DNA of 64,000 nucleotides from Salarias fasciatus (Eukaryota; Chordata; Actinopteri; Blenniiformes; Blenniidae): contig NC_043746.1 of NCBI RefSeq assembly GCF_902148845.1, positions 16,096,057 to 16,160,056 of the forward strand, written 5' to 3'. A program made the position numbers and the translations under genes. Below, one piece after another: positions 35,496-47,305 of the stretch. Every line of letters starts with the position of its first letter. Position 1 is the first letter of the stretch. The notes under the pieces were generated by a model. That model ran no database searches, had not been told where the DNA came from, and saw only the letters and a program-made list of their open reading frames with translations.

Positions 35496-38400
35496 ATGAC
35501 CCTCAACGTCCCGGGACTGGTGATGATGGTGGTCTTCTACCTGATGGTGCTGGGCACCGGCCTGTGGGCGTCTATGAAGTCTAAGCGGGTGCAGAAAGGT
35601 GGGCAGAAGGACCGGACAGAGGTCACCCTGCTGGGGAACCGGGGGATCAGCCTGGCGGTGGGGGTCTTCACAATGACAGGTGAGTACAGAAGCTCTGCTC
35701 TAAACTGAGAACAGCTGCTAGAACTCATGCTCTCTTTATCTGCTTTCACTCTTCCTTCATCTTCCACAACTATCACAAATGTATCATTTCTTTCAAACTT
35801 CTGTAATGTAATAAACCTGCAAGGAGCCTTTATTTGCATTTTTCCTCTGATTTGCATTTTGTCTTTGATTATGGTAGTGGTGAAAAAAAAAAAAAAACAT
35901 ACCCTCCTGACAGGAATGCATCCCTCTGCATGCTGATTTTGAAAGTCAGGTCAACAATTAAATCATGAGATTAACCCTCTTGGCACCGTTGTCTTCTTGT
36001 GTTCCCATGCATTGACTTCTCTGACAGGTTCGGCATGTATGACCTGATTTGTTTCAATAGGTTACGACTTAGGTGTCAATGCCAAGGTACAAAATGTTTC
36101 GCTTGTCAAATTCCATGACACGCACGTGACATGACAGTCAATGACAAAAGGTATTTTAAAACTGAAATATAAGGTAGACAAAGAAAACTTTTCAAATGAA
36201 TGGATTGAGCACCGTTATGTTGAAGCGATTAGATCTGACTTTATTTTACAATACTTGTAATCTGTATGAGCCTTCTAGTCTAAGAGATGGTTTGAGAATG
36301 TGAGAAGGGATGCTAATGTATTTATTGTTTGTTTGTTTGTGTTAATAACCAATAGAATTTGTCCTTAAAAGAAGATCCTGTAAAGGTAAAATGGACAAAA
36401 TCAGCTGGACTTTTCACAACTATGCTTCTTTTTGTCCTTAAAAGACAATGGCTGTAAATACTGTATATGAAAAATTTTGCCTTTTCAAATAAAAACTATA
36501 CGAAAAATAGGAAATTACAATTAGTCAAACGTCGTAATCTGTCCCACCCTTCTGTGCTCATGTGTGATGATGAGTATTTATGCGACTTGCTTTCAATATG
36601 AGGATGTGTATTTTTTGAGGTGAAAAAGAAAGCTCTCAAATTAAAAGCTTTTTGAGTTTGAACTGCAGACATACCGGCAAGGTAAAATAACCATAATTGC
36701 ACAACCATGTAACACCAGTTGTAGCCCAACCAGATTTCCAATGTAAAGTTCCCGCCCACCAGAGGAGAGGTTATCTTTTTTTTTGTGTGTGTTTTCTATA
36801 ACTCATAACTTCCACAAACAAACTTTGTGTAACACGTTGAGGTGTGTCTATGTGTGTGTGTGTGAAAGTGTGTTGCTTTCTGCTGCAGCTACATTTGTTG
36901 GCGGGGGCTTCATTGTCGGCCTGACCGAAGCAGTATACACTCCGACCATGGGACTGACGTGGGCGGTCATGCCAGTGACAGCGGCCGTGTCCTTCATTGT
37001 TGGTAGGCCAGACTGACAAGTCTACCGGCATTTGAGAAATACCTGGACAGAGCAGGTTTTGTATATGCGGGTCATGCACATGGGAGCAGTTCTACTAGAG
37101 ATCTGACAAGGAAAAAAACTTAAATTAAAAGATGTAAGGCTTCATTTGTTAATTTTTATTTAGGAGAAGGATTAATAGCAGCCATAGTTTATAGCCTTTG
37201 GTTGGATAACTAAGAGAATCGATCATAACCCAGTGTCTTTGTTTTGAGACTTTTTTTTTGTTTAAATCATAACTTAAGTGTGCATTTAGTAACACACCCA
37301 TTCACCTGTCCGTCTCTCTTTGTGTCAAATATATTCCAAGGTGGACTTTTCTTTGCCAAACCGATGCGAGACAAAAAATATGTGACAATGATGGACCCGT
37401 TCCAGATCAAGTATGGAAACCTGATTAGTGCAGTTCTGTCTGTGGCGCTGCTCGTATCTGACATCATTTGGGTGACGGGAACTCTCATTGGCTTAGGTGA
37501 GTCACACACACAGTTTCTCCAGCTGTAGCTTTTCATTTCCTTCAACTAAAGCTGTTTCTAGTAGAACAAAACAAAACCCTTCTAATGCAAGAACATCACT
37601 TGGAGAAATGTTAGAAGATGTTTGACTACCCTTTATGAAGACAGAAGAGAAGCCTGAAAAAAAAACTGATTAAACGGCCACAGTCATTCATTTGATAGTG
37701 GCGTTGCACTGAACTGGAAAGTGTTTCTGTTATTCTGTCTCTCACTTCCCTGCATGTTCATGGAATAGTCCTGCTCAACCTCAGAAATGAATATGTATGT
37801 AAAATTACATATTTAATAACTGCAGGTGTTTTTAGCTCTTAGTCGACATGTTGTTGTAGATCACATTAGATTATGTATGTGTACCTGATGAACTCTGGGT
37901 TATCAGTATTCTGATTAACAAATCTTAAAAGTATAATCAATAACTACCCAGAAATGCCTGAGTACATGTAGTAAGCTGGGATGTGCTGAACGTGAGTCTC
38001 AATGTGTCTGATTGTGTTGCTTCTGTAGGCGCTACTATCAGCGTGATTCTGGATCTGTCCTACACTCTCTGCGTTTGGATTTCTGCTGCAGTGGCCATCG
38101 TATACACACTAATGGGAGGCCTCTACTCTGTGGCCTACACAGACATTATACAGCTCACGCTCATGTTCTTCAGCTTGGTGAGTCCCTCACAATTTAAGAG
38201 AAAAGTCTCTGTGAGAATACATTTTACAGCTGTTTTTTTTATTTGAAATTTTTTGTGTTGTTCATAGAGTGAAATCAGCCCGTCTCACTAATGTTTTTAA
38301 AATCTTCATGTCAGTGGTTCCTTGTATATTCTGCAGTGGCTCTGTGTCCCCTTCGTCTTGATGAACCCTCATTCAGCTGACATTACCAAAACGGCCTTCA

Positions 38401-39762
38401 ACTTCACCTACCAGGCCCCTTGGCTCGGTACTCTGGGTGAGGAGAGGATGTGGACGTGGATTGATAATTTCCTGATATTGGTAAGCTATACTTTACAAAG
38501 AGTTAATCCCTGCAGTGATATGCTAACACCATTTCTTTTCATTTTTGAAGTCATTTGCTAGAGCCAGTAAGTACCTGTTCTGTGTTGAAGGCCTTTGGTA
38601 ACCTCGGGTATCAGGACTTCCACCAGCGGACCCTGTCGGCCTCGTCGTCACAGACCGCCAGGATCACGTGCTTCATCGCAGCCCCCCTCATGTTCATACT
38701 TGGAATCCCCTCCATACTGATTGGAGCAGTTGCGGCATCAACAGGTGCAGCCAACGGAGCAGAACCGAGTAGGAGTGTGAAAATATCTCCTTGTTTGTCT
38801 GATGTTTTCATTTGGCATCAGACTGGAACGCCACCCTGTACGGCTCCCCATCTCCGTTCGAGCGCGGAGAAGCTGGCCAGGTCCTTCCAATAGCTCTCCA
38901 GTATCTCACGCCAAGCTACATCTCCATCATCGGAATTGGAGCTATTGCTGCCGCTGTGATGTCCTCCACCGACTCTGCTCTCCTCTCCGCCGCTTCCATC
39001 TTCACATCAAACATTTACAAGCCCATCCTGCGAAAGAAGGTAAGAGGAGAAGTTTCACTTCAGTGGAAATATTTTCCATAATGGATAAGTAGAAAATCCA
39101 ACGTTCATTGTTTCCTGGTAAAGGACAGGCAGGAGAGCAGCTATAATTCAAGGATTTTTCGGGTTTACAAGTTTGTTTCTGTTTCTCTTTTGTTTTTCCT
39201 CTTGCAGGCATCAGATGTGGAGCTGCAGTGGGTGATCCGTGCGACCGTGGTGTTGGTGGGCCTGGCCGGCACATCTCTCACCTTCCTCCACAACAGCATC
39301 ATGGTTTTCTGGATTTTGGGCTCAGACATAACTTACACCTTCATGTTCCCTCAGCTGGTTTGCGTTCTCTTCTTTAACACCTCCAATGGCTACGGCTCCG
39401 TGGTTGGCTTGCTGCTTGGATTGCTGCTGAGGCTGCTGAGCGGGGAGCCTTCTGTGGGGCTGCCTGCTGTCCTCTGCTTCCTCCGCTGCAGACTGGAGGA
39501 CGGCCTGTACGTCCAGCAAGCCCCAGTTCGGACGATCTGCATGCTTTCCACGTTCGTTGCCACTTTGCTTTTCTCCTCCCTGGCCGCTCTGCTCTTTAAC
39601 AGAGGGGTTCTTCCTGATAGGTGGGATGTATTAAACGTGAAAACCAAGAAGGGCTCTCAAGCACTGGCGGTGATGAACAACACCATAACAGAAACGAAGG
39701 AGGACAATCCCAAAGTTCCAAATGAAACGGAACTAATGTTGACCAACGATGTTCTGACCTGA
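35496..39762 (+). CDS. High-affinity choline transporter 1-like (SLC5A7 family)
   Basis: A sodium-coupled solute transporter most like CHT1, which takes up choline for acetylcholine synthesis at cholinergic terminals. Eight exons, 35496-35679, 36889-37002, 37341-37496, 38029-38177, 38337-38480, 38591-38744, 38822-39039 and 39208-39762, give 557 residues (human CHT1 is 580). Family blocks: [71 protein letters not shown] and [20 protein letters not shown] (sodium-site segment), plus [19 protein letters not shown]. Multiple hydrophobic helices fit the 13-TM fold. It departs from human CHT1 at many positions, for example where human reads TATWVGGGYINGTAEAV, so it is probably a fish paralogue and not the main neuronal slc5a7; substrate is inferred. 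The cytosolic tail is short. AATAAA lies at 39777-39782. Confidence 0.88.
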
Positions 39763-40009
39763 ATGTTTATTGGGGAAATAAAACTGTTATTGGTGGTGCT
39801 CCAGATAACTATGATTTTGTTATGCAGCTGTTTTTATACTAAATAAACTGTAAGATAAAGATAGCTGGCAGGTGATGGTGTAGAAACGAATCACTTACAA
39901 TGAATGCCTCTGACTGTGTTGTAATGGTCTCTTCTTTAATTCCGTTACACTGAAGTCTTATTAACTGTTCAGTGTTACTGGTAAATGGTAATTTAGCTTC
40001 TGATGTAGG

Positions 40010-40140
40010 AAAATTGCATGTTTTCCCTGTGGAAACTCCGGCTTCCTCCCACAGTCCGAAAAACATGCAAGAGAGGTCCATTGGTGAACCCGAATAGAAG
40101 GAAATGTGGCTGTCTGTCTGTCTCTGTCCTGTGATGAAGA
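40010..40140 (-). repeat. Degraded fish interspersed repeat, copy 1
   Basis: The run containing GGCTTCCTCCCACAGTCC, then AAAACATGCAAGAG, then TGGCTGTCTGTCTGTCTCTG is the well-known fish repeat with the 'cctcccacagtccaaaaacatgca' core. It is truncated and diverged. Related pieces are at about 52555-52840 and 56325-56470. Confidence 0.6.
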
Positions 40141-42633
40141 GGATGCACTGTTATGGCAAAATTAAACGTCACAGTGTTCTGTTCCATACTGTTTTGAGAT
40201 TCATGCCTGGGAAGTTGTCTGATAACGTGTCTTCAGTTTGTGCAGAGTTGCAGGCCTCAATAATGACTGCATTGTCTTCCAAGGTCATTTTCTCTAAACC
40301 GCTCAGCACCCCTGCTTTGGTGAGGTTAATACATCTTTTTCTGTGTGTGTGTGTGTTTCTCAGACTGCTCATGCAGGCTGACTGTCAATCTGTATGACTG
40401 GTCGTCCAATTAACCTACACAACGACCATTCGTTGAAGATTATTTTTATCCAAGGATGTCAGCAGTACATCATAAAATGTCCATTACAATACTCTGTTTT
40501 TGCACATAGGTGTGATCAGTGCCAAGGCCCCAAAACCTAAATGTGAATAAAAATGGGACAGCAGATGGATGGATTCATTTTGTTTGACATCTGCATTCAT
40601 TTTATAAAGGTGTGTGTTAAACATGCTTGAACATATCAGTTGATCTTCAGAGGAAATATGCCATCAATGTAAATTTATGCATCATGTTTCATTTGGACAA
40701 TTTGTCTTTCTTTGGTCATGCTGATCCTATTGAACATAAAAACTGTTTTGAAACTTTAAAATGACAAAAAGTAAGTAATTATCTGAACATGTTGAAGGTG
40801 TACTGAATGGATTTACAGGGCCTGAGTCAGGAAATGGATGCGTGTCCACCACAATGAGATGCAGTATATAAAAAAAGAACCGATATAGATACCAACATTA
40901 CAGACACAAAATTATTGCAAATAAACACCAAGCAACACAAAGAGACAAAAAATCATTACTAAATCATTTTAAATGAGTCATAAAAGTGTCACAGACAGTG
41001 ATGTAAAAGAATCATAATCATAACAATCATAACGAAAAATCAGATGTGAAACAACAAGAAAAGACACATTTACTGAAAAGACAAAAAATATGTAACAGAC
41101 ACTAATCACAAACACAGTTTTGCTAAAACAGATCAGAGGCAACAGGAAAAAAACATAAATACATAATATGGTGACAAACAGCGCACAGAGATTTTCAAAA
41201 CCCTCCCACCTCCCCGAAAAAAAAGAACCATTTTATATGACCACAGTAAGATGCAAAAGGAGACAAAATCATGAGGAAATGTACATTTCATTGATGATTT
41301 AAAAAAGCAACCCTCAAATATTCAAACAAAAAAAAACAGGGTATGTATTTGATGCATTTAACTTGTGGGTGGAAAAAGTGACAAAGATATCCTAACATTT
41401 GATCATTTGCAAAATGTTAGGGATAAATAACAGTAGTGCAATACAGCTGTGATACACACAACCATCCTATCTATGCTGTTTCTTATTACTCTTATTCAAC
41501 AATTTGCACATATGTTGTTGTTTTTTCCAGATTTTGGCACTACTTTTGTTTATATATTGCAGACAGTTTTGACCAATGTTAGACTGTTTTCTTTTAGATG
41601 CTATGTTACCGCTGGCCTTCTTCCTCAGCAGAGAAAGAAGTTGATTGTTAGGGGGAAACATGTTTTTCTGATGTGCATATAACAAATAAACCTGGAATCC
41701 AATTGAGACTGTATGTCAATGTAATACAAGAAGTTTCCTGTAAAAGTCATATTTATGATAGATTTGTTGTTAATGTTTGCACCAATATGTACAAAATGGG
41801 GCAACACCATAGTGAGAAAATTTAGACAGAAATTTAGATCATTTGCTGCTACAATATATAACAAACATGAGATTTTGGAAAGGTTTTATACTTCTATTGA
41901 AGTCAAAGTGAGCTTTTTTGGCAATCCTGGTGTAAACAGAGCAACAAGATTTTCGAAGAGCAAAAAAAAAAAGAAAAAAAGAAACGTGCAATATTAAATA
42001 TTGGACGCACATACTCTTTATGGTTAAGAGATATCAGGGGGATATTTTGTGTGTTGAGGTTGACGGGTGATAACTGCTTTAACTGGATTAATGTGACAAA
42101 ATGTGCAGATATTTGTCTATTTTTTTGCGTACTTCAGCAGTTGTAATTCTCGCAGCAGCCTTGAGGGGGCAGTGTCATCTGTAGCTGTTGGAGTGTTTAC
42201 CTCCTGATTAGAAAACAAGGAAAGCTGTCGCAGCATGACTGCTGCTGCCAACACGGAATAGCTTACCTGCTGGATAACTCTTCTCCGGGGCCAGGTGAGA
42301 CGACAACGTGACGAGCCGAGAGCCACTTTACAACACACCGAGCCGCACTAATAAAAGCGTAGAGACGGACTGAAGTGAGAACTGCTGGAGTAGCTGAGCC
42401 GGTTTGTGGGGAGGCGATGTTAGCCGCTGCTAGCAGGTTAGCTGTGGAATGTGCTCAGGAGTGGCCGTTAAAGGCGTGGGTTCGAGGCAAACGGTCGGCT
42501 TTCGTGTCAGGGTGCACGTGCACACAAGCAACAATTAACCGTCCTTTAAGTTACTTTGTGTTTAGTTTCTTCGTTCGGGAATACATTAAAAGATAATTAC
42601 CGCTTATAAACGGGTTTCGGGTGTATGTTGGTT

Positions 42634-42646
42634 GTTACCTAGCAAC
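42634..42646. promoter_or_regulatory. Consensus RFX X-box
   Basis: GTTACCTAGCAAC matches the X-box pattern GTNRCC-N(1-3)-GYAAC at all informative positions. It lies about 280 bases downstream of the presumed promoter of the ttc9c-like gene and 1.6 kb before its start codon. Confidence 0.5.
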
Positions 42647-43099
42647 AAGGAAACGTCCCTGCTTTCTTCTCGGTATCGTTTGAAAATAACATTAATCTAT
42701 AGTTTATTCCCAATCAAAAGTAAACAACATATTGGATACCGAAACTTAGAGGACACATTAAAACTTCTCATTTGCTCATTTCGTTTTTGGTAAACATCTC
42801 TATTAAAATATAAAAAAAAGTTCTAACAGATGCAGTAAAATTGTGGACCAACTAAAAAAGAGAGAAAGGTGTCTTCATTCAGCCAAAGTTTATTTAAAAG
42901 TGTAAAAGAAGCTGTTCTGTGCTCAGATGAATAAAAACGTAAAAATATTTATGGAAACCATGTGCTGCAGGCTCAAGTGGAGAGTGACCACGAATTCTCA
43001 TCTAATGATTAAAAAAAAACCGAGTGTCTAAAGGGATGGAGTTGCATTAGGGTATATGACCCGTTGCAACAGGACTTACACATTCAAAGAAGTGCCGTG

Positions 43100-43104
<5 letters not shown>

Positions 43105-43175
<71 letters not shown>
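43105..43175. repeat. (TA)n microsatellite
   Basis: About 35 uninterrupted TA units followed by degenerate TATACATA units; non-coding. Confidence 0.95.
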
Positions 43176-43179
<4 letters not shown>

Positions 43180-44200
43180 CATTATACATACATACATATA
43201 TGTAGTAGCTATAGAGCAGCATATGTTCATACCCAGATGTCGTTTTCAGAGAGGTTTTTGCATATATCAGCAAGATTAGATAAACTAGATAAAACATCCA
43301 TCACAACAGCGAGCATTCACAGAGTTTGTGGGCTGAACTGGCTTGGACTGCAGTTCACAGCTTTCAGAAATATTACTGCTGGTATTACTCGTGCCATTGA
43401 CACTACAGTTACTGTCATTAAGGTATGAGTTCCTATGCTAACACCAGCACCACTGTTACTTACCGTGGAGTACTACAATAAAATATGTCACATGAAAGCA
43501 GATCTTCTAAAACTTGGTTTTGATCATTCTGAATTTGCCTTAATGTTCTTGTAAGCAGCCAGTCTTCCGCTGCCACCCACATACCACCCTAAAAGCTCTA
43601 GCAGTGACAGTGGTTTATTTATTTTTAGAAACTCTGACCTTTTGGTATCACACATTCATGAACAATGTCATAGGAACTTAATTTATTCACTTGATCGTTT
43701 GTCACATTAGGTTTTTGACTCTGATGATAAAGCGTTGCATGATGTGATGTTATCCCATCTAGTTAGATTAGTTGGTAGAGCCCATTGTGGTCCGGTCCCT
43801 CGTTTTGCCATTTCATTTCTATCTTTCAACCCACCACCCCCGCGATTCCCAGTGTGACCAACATGCTTTGAGCTCCATTGCCTTTAGCTTGTGTGTCTTG
43901 ACAATGTTAAAGCGTTCCTTCTCGGGTGCTTCTTGAATAAAATACAAAACATTGAATTGGCTTTAAATGAAGAAACAGTATTGGTAAAAATTGCTTGCAC
44001 TGCAGCAAACTGTACTTTTTTCATTAAATGTTCTTCATTGTTTTTAGGGGACTTCTCAACCATTATATATAATTTTTTTTTAGTGGTGACACAATGCATA
44101 TCTTTTTTTAATAAAAAATTCTAGCAAATTTGTTGGCATGTTACCTAACTAAATGACTTGTTCTTTTCTGTTTTACCAGATAACTAGCACCGCTGCAGAA

Positions 44201-45957
44201 ATGGAGCATGCAGGAGCAGAGGGTAGTCAGTCTGTGAAGGGGGCGGCGACTGCATCTGGTCCGAGGCCCCCTGAACCCCGGCCGGTTTGGGTTTTACTGG
44301 AGGAAGCGTCCCAGGTGAAAACTGAAGGCAATGCTTTCTACAGGGAGAAGAACATTCGCTCAGCCATCGGTCGATATCACCGCGCTCTGCTTATCCTGCG
44401 AGGCCTCGACGCCGACGTGATGAAGTTAGTGAAGGGATTTGGACCCGAGACACCCATGCTCACACCAGAACAGGAGGATTTACTGAGAAACACACAAGTG
44501 GACTGCTACAACAACTTAGCTGGTAGATAATAATTATAACCGTGAAAGGTCCGGGTGTGGAAATGCAAAAGAAAGTTGTGTTCTCCTAAATGCATCTAAT
44601 GTTCTGTTTTCCAGGACCAACTACTCTCACTTCTTGCTTTGATGGATTTCTTGGCATATTCATCAGCAGTCTCCGTGATTCACTGATGCACCAACTCCTT
44701 TTTCTCTTTTAGCCTGTTTGCTGCAGAAACAGAGAGTTGACTACGCTCGCGTGTTAGAGTACAGTCTGCGCGTCCTGCAGTGGCGACCCGGCAACGTTAA
44801 AGCCTTGTACAGAGCCGGAGTGGCCACTCTGGAGATGGGAGATGCACAGACAGCCAAACAGTACCTCACCCAGGCCTGCAAAGACCAGCCCAATGGTAAG
44901 ACCAGAGCCCGAACTTCATCTTTTGATTTAAATTTATTCATTGATAGACCTGAATTTGTAAATAGTGCCTCACACCTCATCTAAACTAGGTAGAGAGTGA
45001 AAGCCACTCTTCTGCAGTGTTCCCTCTGTCCGTGTTAATGCAGGACACGTTCAGCTGCACCAACGTTCCGTACAAGAAACATTTTGGCAGCAGTCAAAGT
45101 GAAATACCAGTTTGCTGTGATTGCTTTTGTCGCTGCAAGCAAAACGAGTGAAGAGAAGTGTGAAAATACACTTTGAGACCAAAAGATGTTAGGTTGAAAA
45201 ATATTTAGTCATTGTGATTCCAAGAAAAATAATATTCTCATGTTGCTTTCATCACTCAACTGCATTTTTACATTTACTCTTTATCCTTGATTATATCAAT
45301 ATACTGTCAATACCCATTGAAAAGTTTAATGCACAGTTTAAATATGCATTGATCTCTACAACTTTGCAAATACAACAAAAAACGCTAGCATTGCTACGAA
45401 GTATCTCAAAAGATGTTTGTCTTACTTCTATATATTTATCTTTCAGCATTTTCTTCTAACATACAGCATAGTTTCAAATTGTAAATGTTTTCTGGGATAA
45501 TAAACACATCATAGACTGTAATAAAATATATAAATCTTCGAATATTTCAGATGATAAACAGCACATTTTGAGGCCTGTTCCTGTTTAATGCACTAATTCA
45601 TTAGTCAGTTGGTTAATGTTCAGTTACTTTTTGCGACACCGAGTGGCCAACTTTCAGCGAGGAACATTTGATTTCCACAGAGCTTCATACAGTATGTGGT
45701 TATTAATTCAATAGCTGGTCTCCTTCAAGCCTCTTTTTTTTTAAACACTCGTGCAATAAAGTATGCCTTTCTGAAGCTAATTTTAAATTTCTCACGCAGA
45801 TGCAAATGTGAAGAAGCAGCTGCAGAGGGCTGAGGAAAAACTAAATCGGGAGCGACAGAAGGAGAAAGCCATGTATCGAGGCATGTTTTCCTCCAGCCTG
45901 AGGGACAGCTCCGGAGACGGGATTAACCAAACCAAGAGAGCTGGTGAGGAAGTGTAG
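44201..45957 (+). CDS. ttc9c: TTC9-family tetratricopeptide protein, TTC9C-like
   Basis: A small TPR protein of the TTC9 family, probably a cytosolic adaptor; the family resembles the TPR part of FKBP co-chaperones, and no enzymatic role is known. Three exons, 44201-44522, 44713-44895 and 45800-45957, give about 220 residues. After a Pro-rich N-terminus the TPRs begin: VKTEGNAFYREKNIRSAIGR, YHRALLILRGLD, then LTPEQEDLLRNTQVDCYNNL and AACLLQ, VLEYSLRVLQWRPGNVKALY, and DANVKKQLQRAEEKL with the terminal KEKAMYRGMF. The LTPEQE...TQ.DCYNNLAACLLQ and KEK.MY.GMF blocks match TTC9C better than TTC9A or B. The protein is longer than human TTC9C (171 residues) at both ends. The ATG at 44201 is chosen because the codons upstream run into an apparent splice acceptor region. 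AATAAA lies at 46152-46157. Confidence 0.82.
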
Positions 45958-47305
45958 CCTGCCAGCTCAGCCTGCCAAACCAAGCCTCAAACTGAGACTG
46001 TCCAACCTCACGTCACCACGAACTGAGGAACGCTCACACTTGTGTCACTCATTACTTTGTCTCCTGTTTTGTGTTTGAGGCAAAGACAGCAAGGATTGTA
46101 TCATAGAACATGCTATGAAGCTGTCAGTAAGGATGCGGAGATGTTGCTGAAAATAAAGAGGCGAGGATGGGAAAGTTAGTTTCCTAGCAACCCTGGAAAT
46201 AAAAGAAAGTCCCGTATAGCTAAAAAAGAAAAGGCTTTGAGAGCTTAAGAGCGCCTGTTGATGCACTAATCAAATTTCTCCTTAATTTACATCACATGAT
46301 TGGTGACAGAAAATGTTATTGTGTTCAAGTAAAATATTTTGTTAAATAACTTGTCACTCCCAGTCTCCTTTTTTTAATTGATTGCACAAAAACATTCAAT
46401 TTAGGTATTAGAGGCGAAGTACAAGTTCAGTTAGTGGTTTATTCATTTGTCAGAAGCCACAAATGTATTTCAAATAACTCATCAATAATTTATTCATTCA
46501 ATATTTATTTCAAAATCCTGAGCAAAATATCAAGTTAAAGAGTATTTGCTTGGTTTTGGTCATTGTCTGGCCAATATGATTGTACTTCTGAGATGCTATT
46601 GCCCATAATCAAGAGGAACATCACATTCTCACAATAGCTATTATCACTGAACAAGTCACAGAGCAGCATGCAGAGATACACATTCATACACATCTTTACA
46701 CAAGAGTTGGACCATTATGCAAATAAGCTCCATATAGTTAGTAACAATGTTTTTAGAATCTTTAATATTTTTTATTTTACAGCCACAGATGGATTTCTAA
46801 ATAATATTCCCTTTGCAGGGACCTTCAAAAATATGTCAAATGGGACCATTCCTCAAAAATCCAGTTTTCTGTGGCTCCTAAATAAAGCTTCTGGGCTCCA
46901 CCTGCAGGGTGCACTGTTGACTATAGAAATGGCTGTGTTTCATATTATTCCAATTAAACTACAGACTTGCTATAGTTTCACACATTTTTTTTTTTTGCAG
47001 TTTTGGGACATTATAAGAAAAATGCCCTCAAACATTTCGAGAATGGATGATGTGAGCAATAAAACAAATCAATAGCAGGGTTTACAGACTTTATGTGCCT
47101 GAGAGAAACTTCCATCATGGTGATGAATAATAAAATGTCCATGGAGTTACAGAACCAGTGTGTCTTGTTGGATCAGTCATCAAAATGTCACGATCAGAAA
47201 CAATGGCACTTTCTTTTACATCAAATATAATACTAAGAATCACTGGTGTTTTTTAGTCTAACACATGGAAGATGCGTCTACTGTGATGTTCGTTTATAGT
47301 ACACG
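45958..47305. other. Intergenic DNA between converging ttc9c-like and Dact genes
   Basis: AT-rich sequence holding the 3' UTRs of two converging genes. Nothing else supported; CCTAGCAACC near 46183 is only a half X-box. Confidence 0.45.

Larger units (their letters stand above)
39763..44200. other. Intergenic DNA and presumed 5' region of ttc9c-like gene
   Basis: No gene supported. A degraded interspersed repeat is at about 40010-40140. From 40,800 to 42,000 the sequence is A-rich. Around 42,290-42,480 it becomes GC-richer, with AATAAAAGC at about 42349; this may be the promoter and first non-coding exon of the ttc9c-like gene. An X-box motif is at 42634 and a TA microsatellite at 43105. Confidence 0.4.

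Noticed and set aside
46668-47075. 135-codon plus-strand open frame between ttc9c-like and Dact genes
   Set aside because: Composition is AT-driven, with no domain similarity; it overlaps the likely 3' UTR of the Dact gene.
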